A stretch of 64,000 nucleotides of DNA from Siphonodentalium dalli (taxonomy: Eukaryota > Mollusca > Scaphopoda > Gadilida > Siphonodentaliidae), in contig CP136065.1 in the NCBI GenBank assembly GCA_032622095.1, forward strand, positions 220,018,151-220,082,150, read 5' to 3'. A model generated the notes under the pieces. That model was not told the origin of the DNA. It was given only the letters and a program-made list of their open reading frames with translations, and made no database searches. Below, one piece after another: positions 24,001-39,000 of this stretch. Position 1 is the stretch's first letter, and the number at the start of each line of letters is the position of its first letter. Both the position numbers and the translations under genes were made by a program.

Positions 24001-27000
24001 CCATGGCAAGTATTTCTCAGAGCATTACGTATGAAGCCGAATATTAATATTTCGTGTATTTGTCAACCTATCATATACCTCCTTCCAAATTACGTGTGGA
24101 CAAAATTTGGTCCGTAAAAATAATGGTTACCACTGTGTTATAGTTTATTGCAGCCCTGGTCTGAAAGCTATGCGCCATAATTGCGCATGCGCTTTTCTTG
24201 ATTCGCATCAACCTTTTTTATTCTAAATACTCATTGATGAGTAGTTATCCCTGAGGGAATGTTCAGATACTAAGTTCAACAGGTTGTTTGTTGAACTTAT
24301 TATCAGAGCATTTCCCTCCAATAAATAGGACTCATTCTGCAGTTTTATTATCTGTCGTCTGTTTATTTTTCCCGAGCACCCCACCAAATAAATAATAATA
24401 GCCTATCCCAATGTAGACAAGGTACACATTTATAACTGCATTGGAGAATCCATTAGGAATATACAGGGTTAACCCTTTACCCAAACAGAACGGCCCTGTG
24501 CCAATGCATTCTCTTATATATGCGAGTCGACCATAGGTCGCCTCGCATATATAAGAGAATGCATTGGCTTAACACATTAAAAATTATAAAAATGTTAAAG
24601 AATGTAAGAAAAAATGGTAAAAAGTGTTAAAAAAAGATTTTTTTTAGGCCAATGCATTCTCTTATATATGCGAGGCGACCTATGGTCGACTCGCATATAT
24701 AAGAGAATGCATTGGCACAGGGCTAACTGTAACTATCACAATGTGGTCAAGGAGCCGGTTCCAATGCTATCCATATGTGTATGGTTTTATTGAGACAGAC
24801 CGAAGATATTTTAGGCTGTTGAAGCTTTATTTGGCCGGTTTTGGCCGGTTTGTTGGGTAAAGGGTTAAAGGAACAACGTTATTACATTGTTCTGACAGCA
24901 TGTGTGGTCATCGGTTATTAATGTAATCACTATAAATTATTATGTAGAGGTTGGTCAACCATTTTATTACTAAACACTCATTGACGAGTGTTTCTCAAGT
25001 GTCACGTGAGGTTATAAGCCACCAATAGGACCCTTTCTATACTAAATACTCATTGACCAGTATTTTCCTTAGGCAATGTTCAGAAAATAAGATCAACAAA
25101 ACGGCAATTTGTTGAAATTTATTATCTGAACATTTCTCACCAATTAATAAGAATTCTTCTGCACTTATATTATCTATCGTCTGCTAATATTTTATGAACA
25201 TACCTCCATATGAATAATATACCATTCCAATGTATACTGTTATAACTGCATGTGAGAATCGATTTAATAAAGCAGGGTTAACCCTTTACCCAACAGAAGG
25301 GCCCTGTGCCAATGCATTCTCTTATATATGCGAGTCGACCATAGGTCGCCTCGCATATATAAGAGAATGCATTGGCTTAACACATTAAAAATTATAAAAT
25401 TGTTAAAAAATGTAAGAAAAAATGGTAAAAAGTGTTAAAAACAGATTTTTGTTAGGCCAATGCATTCTCTTATATATGCGAGGCGACCTATGGTCGACTC
25501 GCATATATAAGAGAATGCATTGGCACAGGGCATAACTGTAACTATCACAATGTGGTCAAGGAGCCGGTTCCAATGATATCCATATTTGTATGGTTCTATT
25601 GAGACAGACCGAAGATATTTTAGGCTGTTGAAGCTTTATTTGGCCGGTTTTGGCCGGTTTGTTGGGTAAAGGGTTAAAGGATTGTAAAATATCTGTGTAC
25701 ACCTACCACATCGACCCTTCTCAACGCCATCACCAGTAGCCATTACCATGGCTGGATCGGCAGCTGTAGAGCCCACCAAAATGGCGATGGGGCTGTCGGG
25801 GATATGGGCGTCGTTGAATTTCACGTCCAAATAATGAACACCATTCTCCTTGGGAATATATCTCACAAGGTAGAGCCCGGTATCGATGTCTTGAAAGAAG
25901 CAATCTTCGTGTCCACCGCTTGGAGTTTTGGCGCTGCAGCTTATGTCCCCGGTCACTCCGTTGAAATTAACGGTGAATGTTAAGGGTTTCTCAATCTGAA
26001 TAGAGATGGAGATAAACGTATTAGTCGCTTTGATTCTCAGTCACGCGTACCACGCGGTCTCTATTTTGAAGTATTCATACACATTTACAGCAATCAATTG
26101 GCAAGATTAATTTGATTTTACTACATACTGCTATGGCGGGTTTCACTTACAGGGGCATACCTTGTTCACGTCTTTAATTGTGGACAATTTAGGTATATTT
26201 GCAGTGTATATTTCCCGATGTGTCATTGTTGTGTACTCGTTACTCAACCGCTGAATACAAACCACACAACCGTTGAATACAAACCGCTCAACAAAGTATC
26301 GATCAACGTATTATCAACGTATTATCCAACTAGATTTGAGGTGTACCACAATGGCATCTTCACCTCGTGACCATTAAATATGGTATCATGGCAGGTCAGG
26401 TTGGGATAATGGAGTTTTGCCACACGTCATTCACTAGTGGGAGGAGCTTACTGTTGCTAGGAGACAAGGTGTCTGCAGAAATAGTTTAATTAGTTTAATA
26501 GCGCTTGTCCTTATGCTATAACACACCGGAGAACATATATTATTTTCACCTTTAATTGTGATAATTATAACAAGTGTCGCGCAAAATTAAAACCAGTGTT
26601 ATAATCATGGATGAATTACCAACATCATGGTGCAAATAGAAGTTTTAGTACATTATGATTTAACAACAAAACAGTTGTTTGAATATAGGCAATTTAACAC
26701 TGAACATATGTGAGGATATCCAATTTAGGATGAATAAATAAATTTCCCCAGTTGCTGATTGGTAGAACGTATCTGCTATTAATTATTTGATTGACAGCTG
26801 TGGAAATGTCAATTTGAGATAACTCATCCAGGTTCTCCCTAGTCACTATGCTAAGACAAAAAGACATAAACACGAGATAAAAACACAAAACACAAAGCAC
26901 TCACAACTAAGCCTCTGTCCTTGATACCATGGACAGTAACACTCTTGGCGTGGCCGCTGTCGGGTGCTATGTTAGACACAAACGGAGAGCCTGGTATATA

Positions 27001-30000
27001 CTCACAACTAAGGCCGATGGGGTCATTGTCACAAGGCTCCGGTCACATTCGTAGCCAACTTTTTAAATCGATCACAAACGTAGCCAGCTTTTCGCTGGCG
27101 ATCACATTCGTAGCCAGCTTTTCTAATTCAATGCTTTATATGGCGCGAAATATGACGTCATCGCGTTCGTTACTAAAATATCGACGTCATGCTCCAAAAC
27201 TGACCTCGTTTATCAACTTATATTGGAATATAATTCGAGCATCTAACGACATTGATCGGAAACCTCAGGTTATTAGGTGAACTAATATCAAATTAAAATT
27301 TATGTTGTTTTTCATTCATCAACTCAGAAAAATGAGACTAACATAATCTTGTTCATTGAAGCTCGCATGAATATGAAAAGCTGGCTACAAATATGTGATC
27401 GCCGTAGAAAAGCTGGCTACATTTGTGATCGATTTAAAAAGCTGGCTACGAATGTGACCGGAGCCTTGTGACAATGACCCCATCAGCACAACTAAGCCCC
27501 TGTCCTTGATACCATGGACCGTAACACTCTTGGCGTGGCCGCTGTCGGGTGCTATGTTAGACACAAACGGAGAGCCTGGTATATACTCACAACTAAGCCT
27601 CTGTCCTTGATACCATGGACCGTAACACTCTTTGCGTGGCCGCTGTCGGGTGCTATGTTAGACACAAACGGAGAGCCTGGTATATACTCACAACTAAGCC
27701 TCTGTCCTTGATACCATGGACCGTAACACTCTTGGCGTGGCCGCTGTCGGGTGCTATGTTAGACACAAACGGAGAGCCTGGTATATACTCACAACTAAGC
27801 CTCTGTCCTTGATACCATGGACCGTAACACTCTTGGCGTGGCCGCTGTCTGGTGCTATGTTAGACACAAACGGAGAGCCTGGTATATACTCACAACTAAG
27901 CCTCTGTCCTTGATACCATGGACCGTAACACTCTTGGCGTGGCCGCTGTCTGGTGCTATGTTAGACACAAACGGAGAGCCTGGTATATACTCACAACTAA
28001 GCCTCTGTCCTTGATACCGTGGACCGTAACACTCTTGGCGTGGCCGCTGTCGGGTGCTATGTTAGACACAAACGGAGAGCCTGGTGTATGCTCGTCGTCG
28101 AATTTCAAGTGAATACCGTAGTTACCTGTGGAAAGAACATTCTAGATAAGTTTACACCAAGAATCAATGTGCAAGTCTAGTCTCAGCCTATTCTCAGAGC
28201 AGACATTATACAGAGAGCGGATTAACCGATCGTACACATTCGTTTTAATTTTACATGGCGGTGAATGAGTTATCCATCCTGAGACCACACGAGGCCGACA
28301 TGACGGGTGGTTTGCTTCAATCTCTTTAACTGCATGTCGACTGAGAATAACTGCATAGTAACCTTAAACACGATCTGTTTTTGCAATCACTTGAATACCA
28401 GTCCTTTTCTGCGATTGCAACTCATCATTCGAAACAATTCTTATTGTAATTTACACGACAATAAGACTGGCTTATTGCCAGATCCGAATTTCTCTTTATT
28501 TATTACATGATCCTACACTTATTCCATTCAATAAACCATGCTATATATTATTATATTGAGATATGCAACGTTCGTTGCATAACAGGAAATAGTGTCAGGT
28601 GGTCTTTGACTTCCGGTTTGTCGCGTGTTTACATTCCCTACGCTACGTCTCAAAATACCATGGCTTCCAATACTTTTCCAACAAACTCTAATGAATGAAG
28701 AGTTTGAAAAGTTATTTTATTAAATATACGCCATTAAATAGGTCAAAGAGTATATTTAAATGGGACTATTCCATAGCTGGAATAATAACGCATAGTTACG
28801 CGAAATAGTCATCGCAGGCTTTATATAAGCCGATGTTAGTTTCACGTGCCATTTGTTGATTTAATTATGTTTTATCGAGGTTTTGGATCATGTAATAAAT
28901 GAAATCTACAAATCTTCACCAGTTTATAGCGGAATTTAAAAAACTCGTTCAGTAAATTAGGTCGGGACCTCGCCAAAGGCTCGACCCAGACCTAGTTTAC
29001 TGGACTCGTTTTGTAAATTCCGCTATAAACAGGGAACTCGTTGTAGATCCGCTATTTATTATACTGTGTATTTTGTATTTGACTTTATGTGCCTATAATT
29101 GAAAATAAATATTTTTTGTATTAATCTCTACACACACCGTATCACAATAACTTCACCAACCAGAGCACAAGGACTACTGTGACATGGATTATTATCAATA
29201 GAGAATATTTCGCGCTTAAAGCAGGTAGCCATTTATCTTAAGATAGCTTTCAAGGGAAGGATTAATTATAAATATTTCGCGCTTAAAGCAGGTAGCCATT
29301 TATCTTAAGATAGCTTTCAAGGACATGAATAAATATAAATAAACAGTAACTAATTTGCTCAGCATTATAGAGACAAATAAGTATACATACTATGTAACGC
29401 GGAGGGCAGCTGAGATGACTTATTCACATGTACTATTTTCGTTTGTTTAGAAAGGGACTCATTTTAAATTATGGCATGTATTGCGTTGTATGTCATTACA
29501 GCATATATATATATATTTACACACTAAGTGTTGTCATCACTAAATCCACCATTCTGATTAATCGGCGCCCACGTGGCTAGTTGCAGTTATTTCTCGGTGA
29601 ATGCGTAATGCCTCATAACACCAAGCTAATAACACCATCGATACGTCATTAGGTTTGGAAAGACGAACGCGTAATGTGTTGGGCGCATTTGGACTCGCGC
29701 ATGATTGACTTAATACATCATCGGGTTTCAATATGAAGAGAAATTGTTCCTATTAACTTTTGCCAAGGGTGCTATTGGGTATTTTGGGCTGATTTTGTCA
29801 CGATACACTTTTCGATTTAAATATATTTACAAAAGTAGCTTTTTCGCTAAATGTATATAAATATAAGGATTAACTATCATGTGGACTATTTTTATGGAGA
29901 TGTAACGGTGAGGTAAGTGGTCATAACTTGTATGTAAAACCCTTCGGGTTTTACACAAGTTATGTCCTCTTACCTCACCGTTACATCTCCATAAAAACAG

Positions 30001-33000
30001 TCCACATGACAGTTAATCCTTATATATGTACGTTACACATTGTGTAAACTGTAGACCGGCCATCCACACTCATTGTAAATATTATGTATATTATGTTCTG
30101 CATTGTTCTACCTTAAATGGTAGCTTACGCAATAAAGCATTCACATTCACACAGCATACATCGATATACTCACCTGGTTTTTCACACACGTAAGTACAGC
30201 CAACGAAACCATTTGGTCTCTGTTCCAATTTTATGACAGCTTTACTAGGCCCCTCCACTGAGATAGTCATGTTCCCTGGGCCGGCTTCTCGAGTGTGTAT
30301 GTTGAATGAATCTGTAAGTATATCAAAAGCACTTGTTTTTACTTTGGATATGATTATGTAAATCATAGGGGTCTCCGTGGCTCAGTCGGTTAGCCGTCAC
30401 GCCCTCAAGACCTGGCGATGAGGGTTCAAATCCAGATGTTTCTATCATGGACTTTGTAACTCGAAATTGTTACCAGGTGGAGTTGCCAATTACTCGCCGG
30501 TGGTTTGCCGCACATGGCCGTCGAGTTATCAGCCATTGAAATCACTGTTAGATTAGCCGTAAGTGTGCGGTTTTCCTCCACCACTAAAACTGGCAATGTC
30601 GTGATATGACCGTAGTAACTGTTGCTAAACCCCAATCAATCATGTAAATTATATACAGTGATCATTACACACGTTATTTCATCTTATTTAACCCATTGCT
30701 GAAGTTGCCCACTTAATGTTCGAATCCCCATGTTATATACAACATATACTATACTATAAATCATTTGAAAGATGAAGCCACAAACATCGTAATATATTAT
30801 CAACTTATCTATTGTTTTGATCACCATTGTTGTAGCTAAAGAAATTCCATTTTCGGGTAAAAACATGTCAAGACAAATATGAACATGTTGTCTTTGTCTC
30901 GTTCCATACGACGTGTGTTCTGTGTGCATGATTATGTGCTTAACTTTTATCTGGACTGCACTGCCATTCTCGATTCTGGAGGAATAACTCTATCCTAGGT
31001 TTTTATGTTAATGCATTTTGGGTAAATAAGGGGGTATGTGGGTGAATATTAACATCTCTATCAATTGGTGGACACTCCTATGCCATACAGCTGTTCTGTA
31101 TCCTGGTGAAATATGTAAATATTTGTCCTATTTCATGCCAAAATATTCAACAAGAAAACCATAGTCAGAAATGGTAACGCCCTCAAGATCATATTATTAG
31201 GCATATATACAATATAACATACACTTGTATCATGAATGCACCACCTCAGATTCATTTTGAAAAACCAGGAAAAGTTTGGCAAACGTGCATCTGACCCTTA
31301 ATATCTTCCAGCGCAAAGCTACAATGTGGGATAGCGTCACTAAATTCACCCTCTGGTGACATCATTCTGAAATGACAGGCGCATAAACTCAGACTTGATT
31401 GTGTTTATTATAACAGTTTGTCACGACAAATCTCGAATAAATGCATTTAAACCATGTTTCCGATACTGCACATTGACCTACTGTTCTCGTTAAAATTACT
31501 CGCAAGGATACCAGAAAAAACAAAACTAAGATAAACTGATCACGTTATTAATTCATGATATTTACTTTGTCACTCGCCCAAGGATATACTACCCCCATAT
31601 AAGGACATGACGTAATATCATTCATTGATTTCATGGTGAACGTAACTCGAAACGTGCCCTCGAACTTGTTGTATAATCCGTCATCGCTGGGAGTAGGAAA
31701 ACCCCATGGGAGTAGGATAGTATTTTGGGGTTTCCGGGAGTGAGGATACGTATTTTGCAGAAAAGGTTTTGGAAAAGGTAAAACAAAAGTTTAATATCGT
31801 TCTCAAAATATGGTCCAAATTAAGAATCGTTATTTACCCAACAGGTCCACACATAACAACAATATACACCGTTACTGGTCACCCAACATATCCATAAATA
31901 ACAACAATATACACCGTTACTAATCACCCAGCAGCCACATATAACAACAACATACACCATTATTTAGTCACCAAACAGATCCACATATAACAACAATATA
32001 CACAGTTACATGTCAACAAACATATCCATATACAACAACTAGATACACCGTTACTACTCACCCAACAGTTCCATATATAACAACAATATACACCGTTACT
32101 AATCAACCAACAGTTCCATATATAACAACAATATACACCATTACTAGTCAACCAACAACTCCACGTGTAACAACATTATACACCATTACTAGCCACACAG
32201 CATATCCTTACATAACAACAAGATACACCAATTACTGGTCATCCAACAGATCCATACCTAACAACAATATACATCGTTACTAGTTACACGACAGATCCAC
32301 AAATAACAACAAAATACAACGTTACTAGTCACACAAGAGTTCCATACATAACAATAAGATACACCGTTACTAGTCACACGACAGAACCACATATAACAAC
32401 AACATACATCGTTACTAGTCACCCAACAGATCCATACATAACACTACATTGTTACTAGTCACCCAACAGATTCATACATAACACTACATCGTTGCTAGTC
32501 AGCCAACAGATCCATACATAACACTACATCGTTGCTAGTCAGCCAACAGATCCATACATAACACTACATCGTTGCTAGTCAGCCATACATAACAACAAGA
32601 TTAACCGTTACTCACTTTTTTCACCAACTTCTCCCTTTTCCAATCCTGGGCCTCCGACTTGAACTTTGTGGCTTCCTCCCATAGACAGTTGGCCAACAGT
32701 GTATGTGAACGGACTTCCTGGAATTAAAAAAGAATGTATATTGTAGTGTATCGTCGTTTCATCAATACGTTGTCTGCTCTAGACTAAGTAGAAATACAAC
32801 ACATTTGTAGCAGATAGCCGCTGGCTTTATTGGTGACAAGGTGAAAACAGACATTCCAACAACGGCCATCAGAAACATTTCGAGGCAGACACATTTTCAT
32901 GTTCGTGCCTATAGTATGGCTATTAACCTCACACCGTCTCATATGCTAATGCATTATACTCATGCAGTTGGTAAATATCTTCTCAAACCAAGATTTTCAA

Positions 33001-36000
33001 ACAACTTGATTGAACTGACAGCCGTTCACAGAAGGCATTCAGGCATTAAAACAGAGATAAAACCACTGTGTGGAGAAAACAACTCTGAAAGCTTTGAATG
33101 CTCTTGCCTGCATACATGTAGAACACCAAACATATACAATTGATACATTATATGCATATATAAACATGATCAATAAGCATCCTACGCTTCGTTCCAATTC
33201 GTAATAATTTGATTCCAGCAATGCACTGAATTCCAAAATTAAGAAAAATCTACATAATAAAATATATACATATCGGTCGTTTATCAGTCGAACATATTGT
33301 AACTGTTACTCATAATATATGATGACTACTCATGATAAAAACGTCTCAAACGTTCTGCTTTGTATACACGACCTTGGTACCGGCAAAGACATATACGTGA
33401 GTTCCATTTATTTGAAATACCCGCATGTTCTTTCAATTTAAATTAAAATTTGATACGTGCACCTTGCGACCAGAACATTAGGTCACCCAGTAAGCATGTT
33501 CTTTCAATTTAAATTAAAATTTGATACGTGCACCTTGTGACCAGAACATTAGGTCACCCAGTAAGCCCGACCACGGCTTACACTCATTAACACTAATCAC
33601 CTGCCTTTAGCACGTGATCGACAATGAACAACGACTCGGTTGTACTCATACGTTACGCTTCAGACAAAAGTTTTGTCCTTTCCTGCGAAACGTCCAAAAC
33701 AAATAGTCTGTTGGCCGTACACAGGGGGTTACTTTCACCAGGAAAAGTATCCACCAATTTACTAAGGAATGTCAAATTAAATCAAAACGTAACTGTAAAC
33801 AAAAGCGGCAACATTTGGTTGAATTCACGTTGCGGCTTTGTTTTTCGGGTTTTCTTGCATTCAAAATAAAACTTAAATACTACGGGATTCGGTTAATAGA
33901 ACTAGAGTTCAAGACATTATTGCGATAATTACGTTTCTCTTAAACTGTTTTATTGTCAAGGAGATAATCATATTTGTTGTCAGTAAAACGAGTTGCACTT
34001 TATTTCCATTAATATAGTATGCATGGTACAAGGTCGAATTGTTCGGTGAAATATATTGAATAGAGTAAGGCTCAGTAAGCCTTTGAAGTAGTGCTAAATT
34101 TAGCACAATATATAAAGGTATTTAGTAGTGAACTATACCCACCCACTTGTTAATAATACCCGCGTTACTAATAGTCAACTCAAAGCCAAGCAATATTTAC
34201 CTACATTTACTCTTCCATGCACTGGAACCAAAAAACGCACAAATCGTCGCGGTCGGCCACTTCTAGTAATTTCCACCGTAATGGAATTCTACTGTCTTAG
34301 AATTTAGACTAATTTCACCGGGGGGGGGGGATTTTCCGAGCACGTATGCCGGGGTTGGAACACAAATGTTTTTCCGCAACTCAAATTTTGTTTCCTGCAA
34401 GTTTTAAAAAACTTTTTTTCAATGAGTTTGGCTTAAAACACCTTAGAATAAGAGAAGTAATGTAATTCTAACTGCTAAACTGACTGCAGGCAGTTATCGT
34501 GTTGTATTTTGTGGCAAATTTTGAAATCCAAGATGGCTTCTGGCAGCCATGTTTTTTTTGGCCGAATGACCCCAAAATGACTCGTTCCTATTTAACATCC
34601 ATGACAAATAGTATGCACAGAAATTCATATACAGCTGTTTACAGTGAATTTCCTCTGCAAATCTCTGTCTTAGTGTTAAAATGGGGTGGGTGTCCAAAAT
34701 AGGTCGGAAAACACTGCCGAAAACGGAAAGTAAAAAATCAGCATACGTGCATACGACCCCCCCCTGATTTCACGGGTGATTTCCCCGTAATATTTAGAAT
34801 AAGAGAAGTAATGTAATTCTAACTGCTAAACTGACTGCAGGCAGTTATCGTGTTGTATTTTGTGGCAAATTTTGAAATCCAAGATGGCTTCTGGCAGCCA
34901 TGTTTTTTTTGGCCGAATGACCCCAAAATGACTCGTTCCTATTTAACATCCATGACAAATAGTATGCACAGAAATTCATATACAGCTGTTTACAGTGAAT
35001 TTCCTCTGCAAATCTCTGTTTTAGTGTTAAAAGGGGGTGGGTGTCCAAAATAGGTCGGAAAACACTGCCGAAAACGGAAAGTAAAAAATCAGCATACGTG
35101 CATACGACCCCCCCCTTGATTTCACGGGTGATTTCCCCGTAATATTTACGTGATTTTCTGACAGTGTCGTGGTCGGCCACGTCTAGTACGGAAGCCTGCA
35201 AATAGCGTGGCTAGCAGCAAATAGCGTAGCACAGCGGGCTAGCATCACTAAATTCACCCTCTGGGAACCTCATTCTGCTTAGGCCCTCAACTGCTATGGT
35301 AGACCTGGGATCAGATTGAAGTTCCCCAGTTGAAGTTGGTGATGTTCACCCATTTGGCACCTCGATTACGCATTTTATCTGCTGCAAATGAGGGGATATA
35401 GAAACTTCCCAGAAGGGAAAACTAAAAAACAATGTTAATTTGATACTGTAGATACTTCCCAGAAGATGAGGCCTAAGCAGATTGAGATCTCTAGAGGGTT
35501 AATTTGGTGATGCTTGCCCGCTGTGCGGGATAGCATCACTAAATTCACCCTATGGGGACCTCATTCTGCAAATGACAGGCACGCTATTTGCAGGCTTGCA
35601 AGTACGGAATACCTAAATAACACTAATGGCATCTGGACCATATACCTATGAATGGTCCATTCCAATGTACACGTTTATCAGGTCAGGCACATCCTGAATT
35701 TCACTATTATAGCGATATTCCACTATTATAGTGGTATTTGACCATTACCGTTTTGTTAATTTGATAAAAGAGGGATAATCCAAAATCATATTTCCCACAA
35801 ATATTATTCAAAATCAGATCGCACTATCTCGATACCATGCGTATAGTTTGTCCAGGAGAATTATTAATTATGACGGCACACGATAAGCAACTCAATTAGC
35901 ATGTAATTAGTTGAAATATTTTTATGAAGGAGTGATTGAGTCATCCTGCTATTGTCATTTCGAACGGGATATATTAGTAATAGTATAATATTATTGAATA

Positions 36001-39000
36001 TCAAAGCTGGCGCAAAAGATTGCACAACGAATTTTGTCGGATGACTGTTCATTCGCTGCGATATTGGTATGAGTGACATTTGGCTGTGCACTGGTATGCG
36101 CCGTCTTCTATTCCCGACGCAAATAAAGAAAACATGAATATGTTATATAAGGATTAACTGTCATGTGGACTGTTTTTATGGAGATGTAACGGTGAGGTAA
36201 GTGGACATAACTTGTGTAAAACCCGAAGGGTTTTACATACAAGTTATGTCCACTTACCTCACCGTTACATCTCCATAAAAACAGTCCACATGACAGTTAA
36301 TCCTTATATTTATATACATTTAGCGAAAAAGCCACTTTTGTAAATATATTTAAATCGAAAAGTGTATCGTGACAAGATCAGCCCAAAATACCCAATAGCA
36401 CCCTTGGCAAAAGTTAATAGGAACAATTTCTCTTCATGTTGAAACCCGATGATGTATTAAGTCAATCCTGCGCGAGTCAAAATGCGCCCAAGCATTACGC
36501 GTTCGTCTTTCCAAACCTAATGACGTATCGATGGTGTTATTAGCTTGGTGTTATATGAGTCGTTGCGCATTCACCGAGAAATAACTGCAACTAGCCAAGT
36601 GGGCGCCGACCAATCAGAATGCTGGATTTAGTGATGACAACACTTAGTGTGTAAATATAGTCCAATATGACTATAATAGTGGAATTCAGGATGTGCTTGA
36701 GCTGTTTATGGCGAGACTCTAACCTGATACGTGCAGCCCCTTATGCTTAACACTGATGATATGCAGTCCAGTTTACCTGATACGTGCAGCCCCTTATGCT
36801 TAACACTGATGATATGCAGTCCAGTTTCGGTGGGAGTGAACTTGATGTTATAATGGAAGTCTTCATTATCTTGTACTTCGCATAATTCTGTGGTTCCATT
36901 TGGATCCGTGATGGATGCTTCCATGTCGAATGGGTTGGTGCCTGGAATATATAAATCAAGATAATTGGTATCTTTGGCAATATAACCCTTTCTTTACTAA
37001 ATGGATTCTTCCAGTCAGTTCAAAAGTGTAAATCGGAATCGTCTACTCTATTATTGATTTGGAGGGATATTAAAGTGATGTGAAACACTCTGGTAGGGTG
37101 ATCAAATATAAATTGAGAACAATCTTGCTCAAAGTAGTTATGTTTTATGAATATTGACAACACACACTGTCATTATTATATGTGACCCGCCATATCAAAT
37201 CCAGTCGTAAGTCGGGAATGTTTTACCCTGTGCCAATGCATTCTCTTATATATGCGAGTCGACCATATGTCGCCTCGCATATATAAGAGAATGCATTGGC
37301 ATAACAATTTTTTATCATTTTTTTAAAATAAATGTTTCTTACAATTTTTAGGACATAAAATAAAAAAAATCCATTACCCTGCAGGGAGCCCCACACATAT
37401 ATAGAAGCATACAGAAGAGTGTCGTCTGCTCATGTTTGTCTGGGGCTCTGTATGGGTGAAATTATAAAATTGTTAAAGAATACAAGAAAAAATTATTAAA
37501 ATTGTAAAAAATTGTTAGGCCAATGCATTCTCTTATATATGCGAGGCGACCTATGGTCGACTCGCATATATAAGAGAATGCATTGGCACAGGTAAAAAAA
37601 TCCCGACTTACGACTGGATTTGATATGGCGGGGTCACATATATTAATTAATGCAATGACTCAATGGCGAAATCCATTTTGTATTAGTTTATCGCAGAAGT
37701 TGGGTCCCGAATCGATATGTAAATATTTACATTTGAGCGTAGTTCAGACGATGTTTTCTATGGAGTGGTATTATCGATTTCTTTGAAAATTTCGGTGATA
37801 TTAGTAGAATATTACATTCCCCAGGTTGGAATAGCGCATGAGTACTAACCTATCAATTCCACGCACCCGAACAATCCATTATATCTATTTAAAAACCATA
37901 GCTGCGTGCCGTTTTACGGAAATGTTTTGTCAGTTTGAATTCACGCATCATGATGTTAAAGTGTGCTAACTTAAAGGCCCACTTAATTTTCGAGTCACCG
38001 AATTGTTTTTTTTAATAGTGCCTTGATATACGGGTTTAATAACAATCTATGGCATAAAATATGACTAAAATACTATAATTCATCACCATCTGGAACGTCT
38101 GTATCTTAGAAGGTGCCCATAGAATAATAGAAATAGCTGAAATCATAAAATCATTTTCCCCGTTATGGCTCCAAGAATGCAACATAATTCAAACTGTAGT
38201 TTATTTTCAATGGAAGGGGAATAACTCTATATCTAAATATATAGAGTTATTCCTCTTCCATTGAAAATAATAGACTTTGTGTAGAAAATTTAGCACAGAA
38301 CAGACGTCGATATCTCAACAAACATAACATGTTGACAGTTTATTACATCGAATAAGTTGAAAATCTTGGAGCTTTCTCTTTCAAATGGTATATATTATTA
38401 TCCACCCCTTAACTAACACCATTTCCGATTGGGCAAAAGCCGCCACGTGATAGTCCTGGAAAAAGTCATATTGGACTCCCGAAAGTCATATTGGACTCCC
38501 GACTGTACAATATGACTTTTCATATTGGACTCCGTGACGTCACGAATTAACTATATTGCGAAATGAATCGGTGAAATTGTGATGCACGCGCAACATTGAT
38601 GGATTTTAGCAGACGTTTCACTTCCGGATTGAGTTTTTTCTCACTTCCGTGTTTACTTTTCCAAATCATGCTTTCTGATGATCAATATACGGTACAGGCT
38701 TTTATAGAGAATTAAGTGCCAAAAAATACCAAAAATAACCACAAAAGTTTTATTTCCAAAATTTGGATAAACATACAGATGGATAATAAAAATGTCATTA
38801 TACAATGTTGTGTACAGTATGAGTTTTTCTTGTACTCGTCCAGGTGAAAAGGCATATTGGACTCGACACTGGCGTGTCTCGTCCAATATGACTTTTCACC
38901 ACAACCTGAACTCGTACAAGAAAAACACATACTGTACACAACATTGTATAATAACTTTATAATATGGCATACATTTCATATAATGTGTTCTGGTGGTTCC

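Noticed and set aside
27514-28112. Five overlapping plus-strand 65-codon frames with nearly the same protein
   Set aside because: Antisense of the 101-bp filamin array, offset by one unit each.
30367-30440. A functional tRNA gene
   Set aside because: A and B boxes are present but the cloverleaf is not complete and the sequence continues into a SINE body with target duplications.
33624-33869. 81-codon plus-strand frame in a filamin intron
   Set aside because: No recognisable family, no splice context, and length expected by chance.
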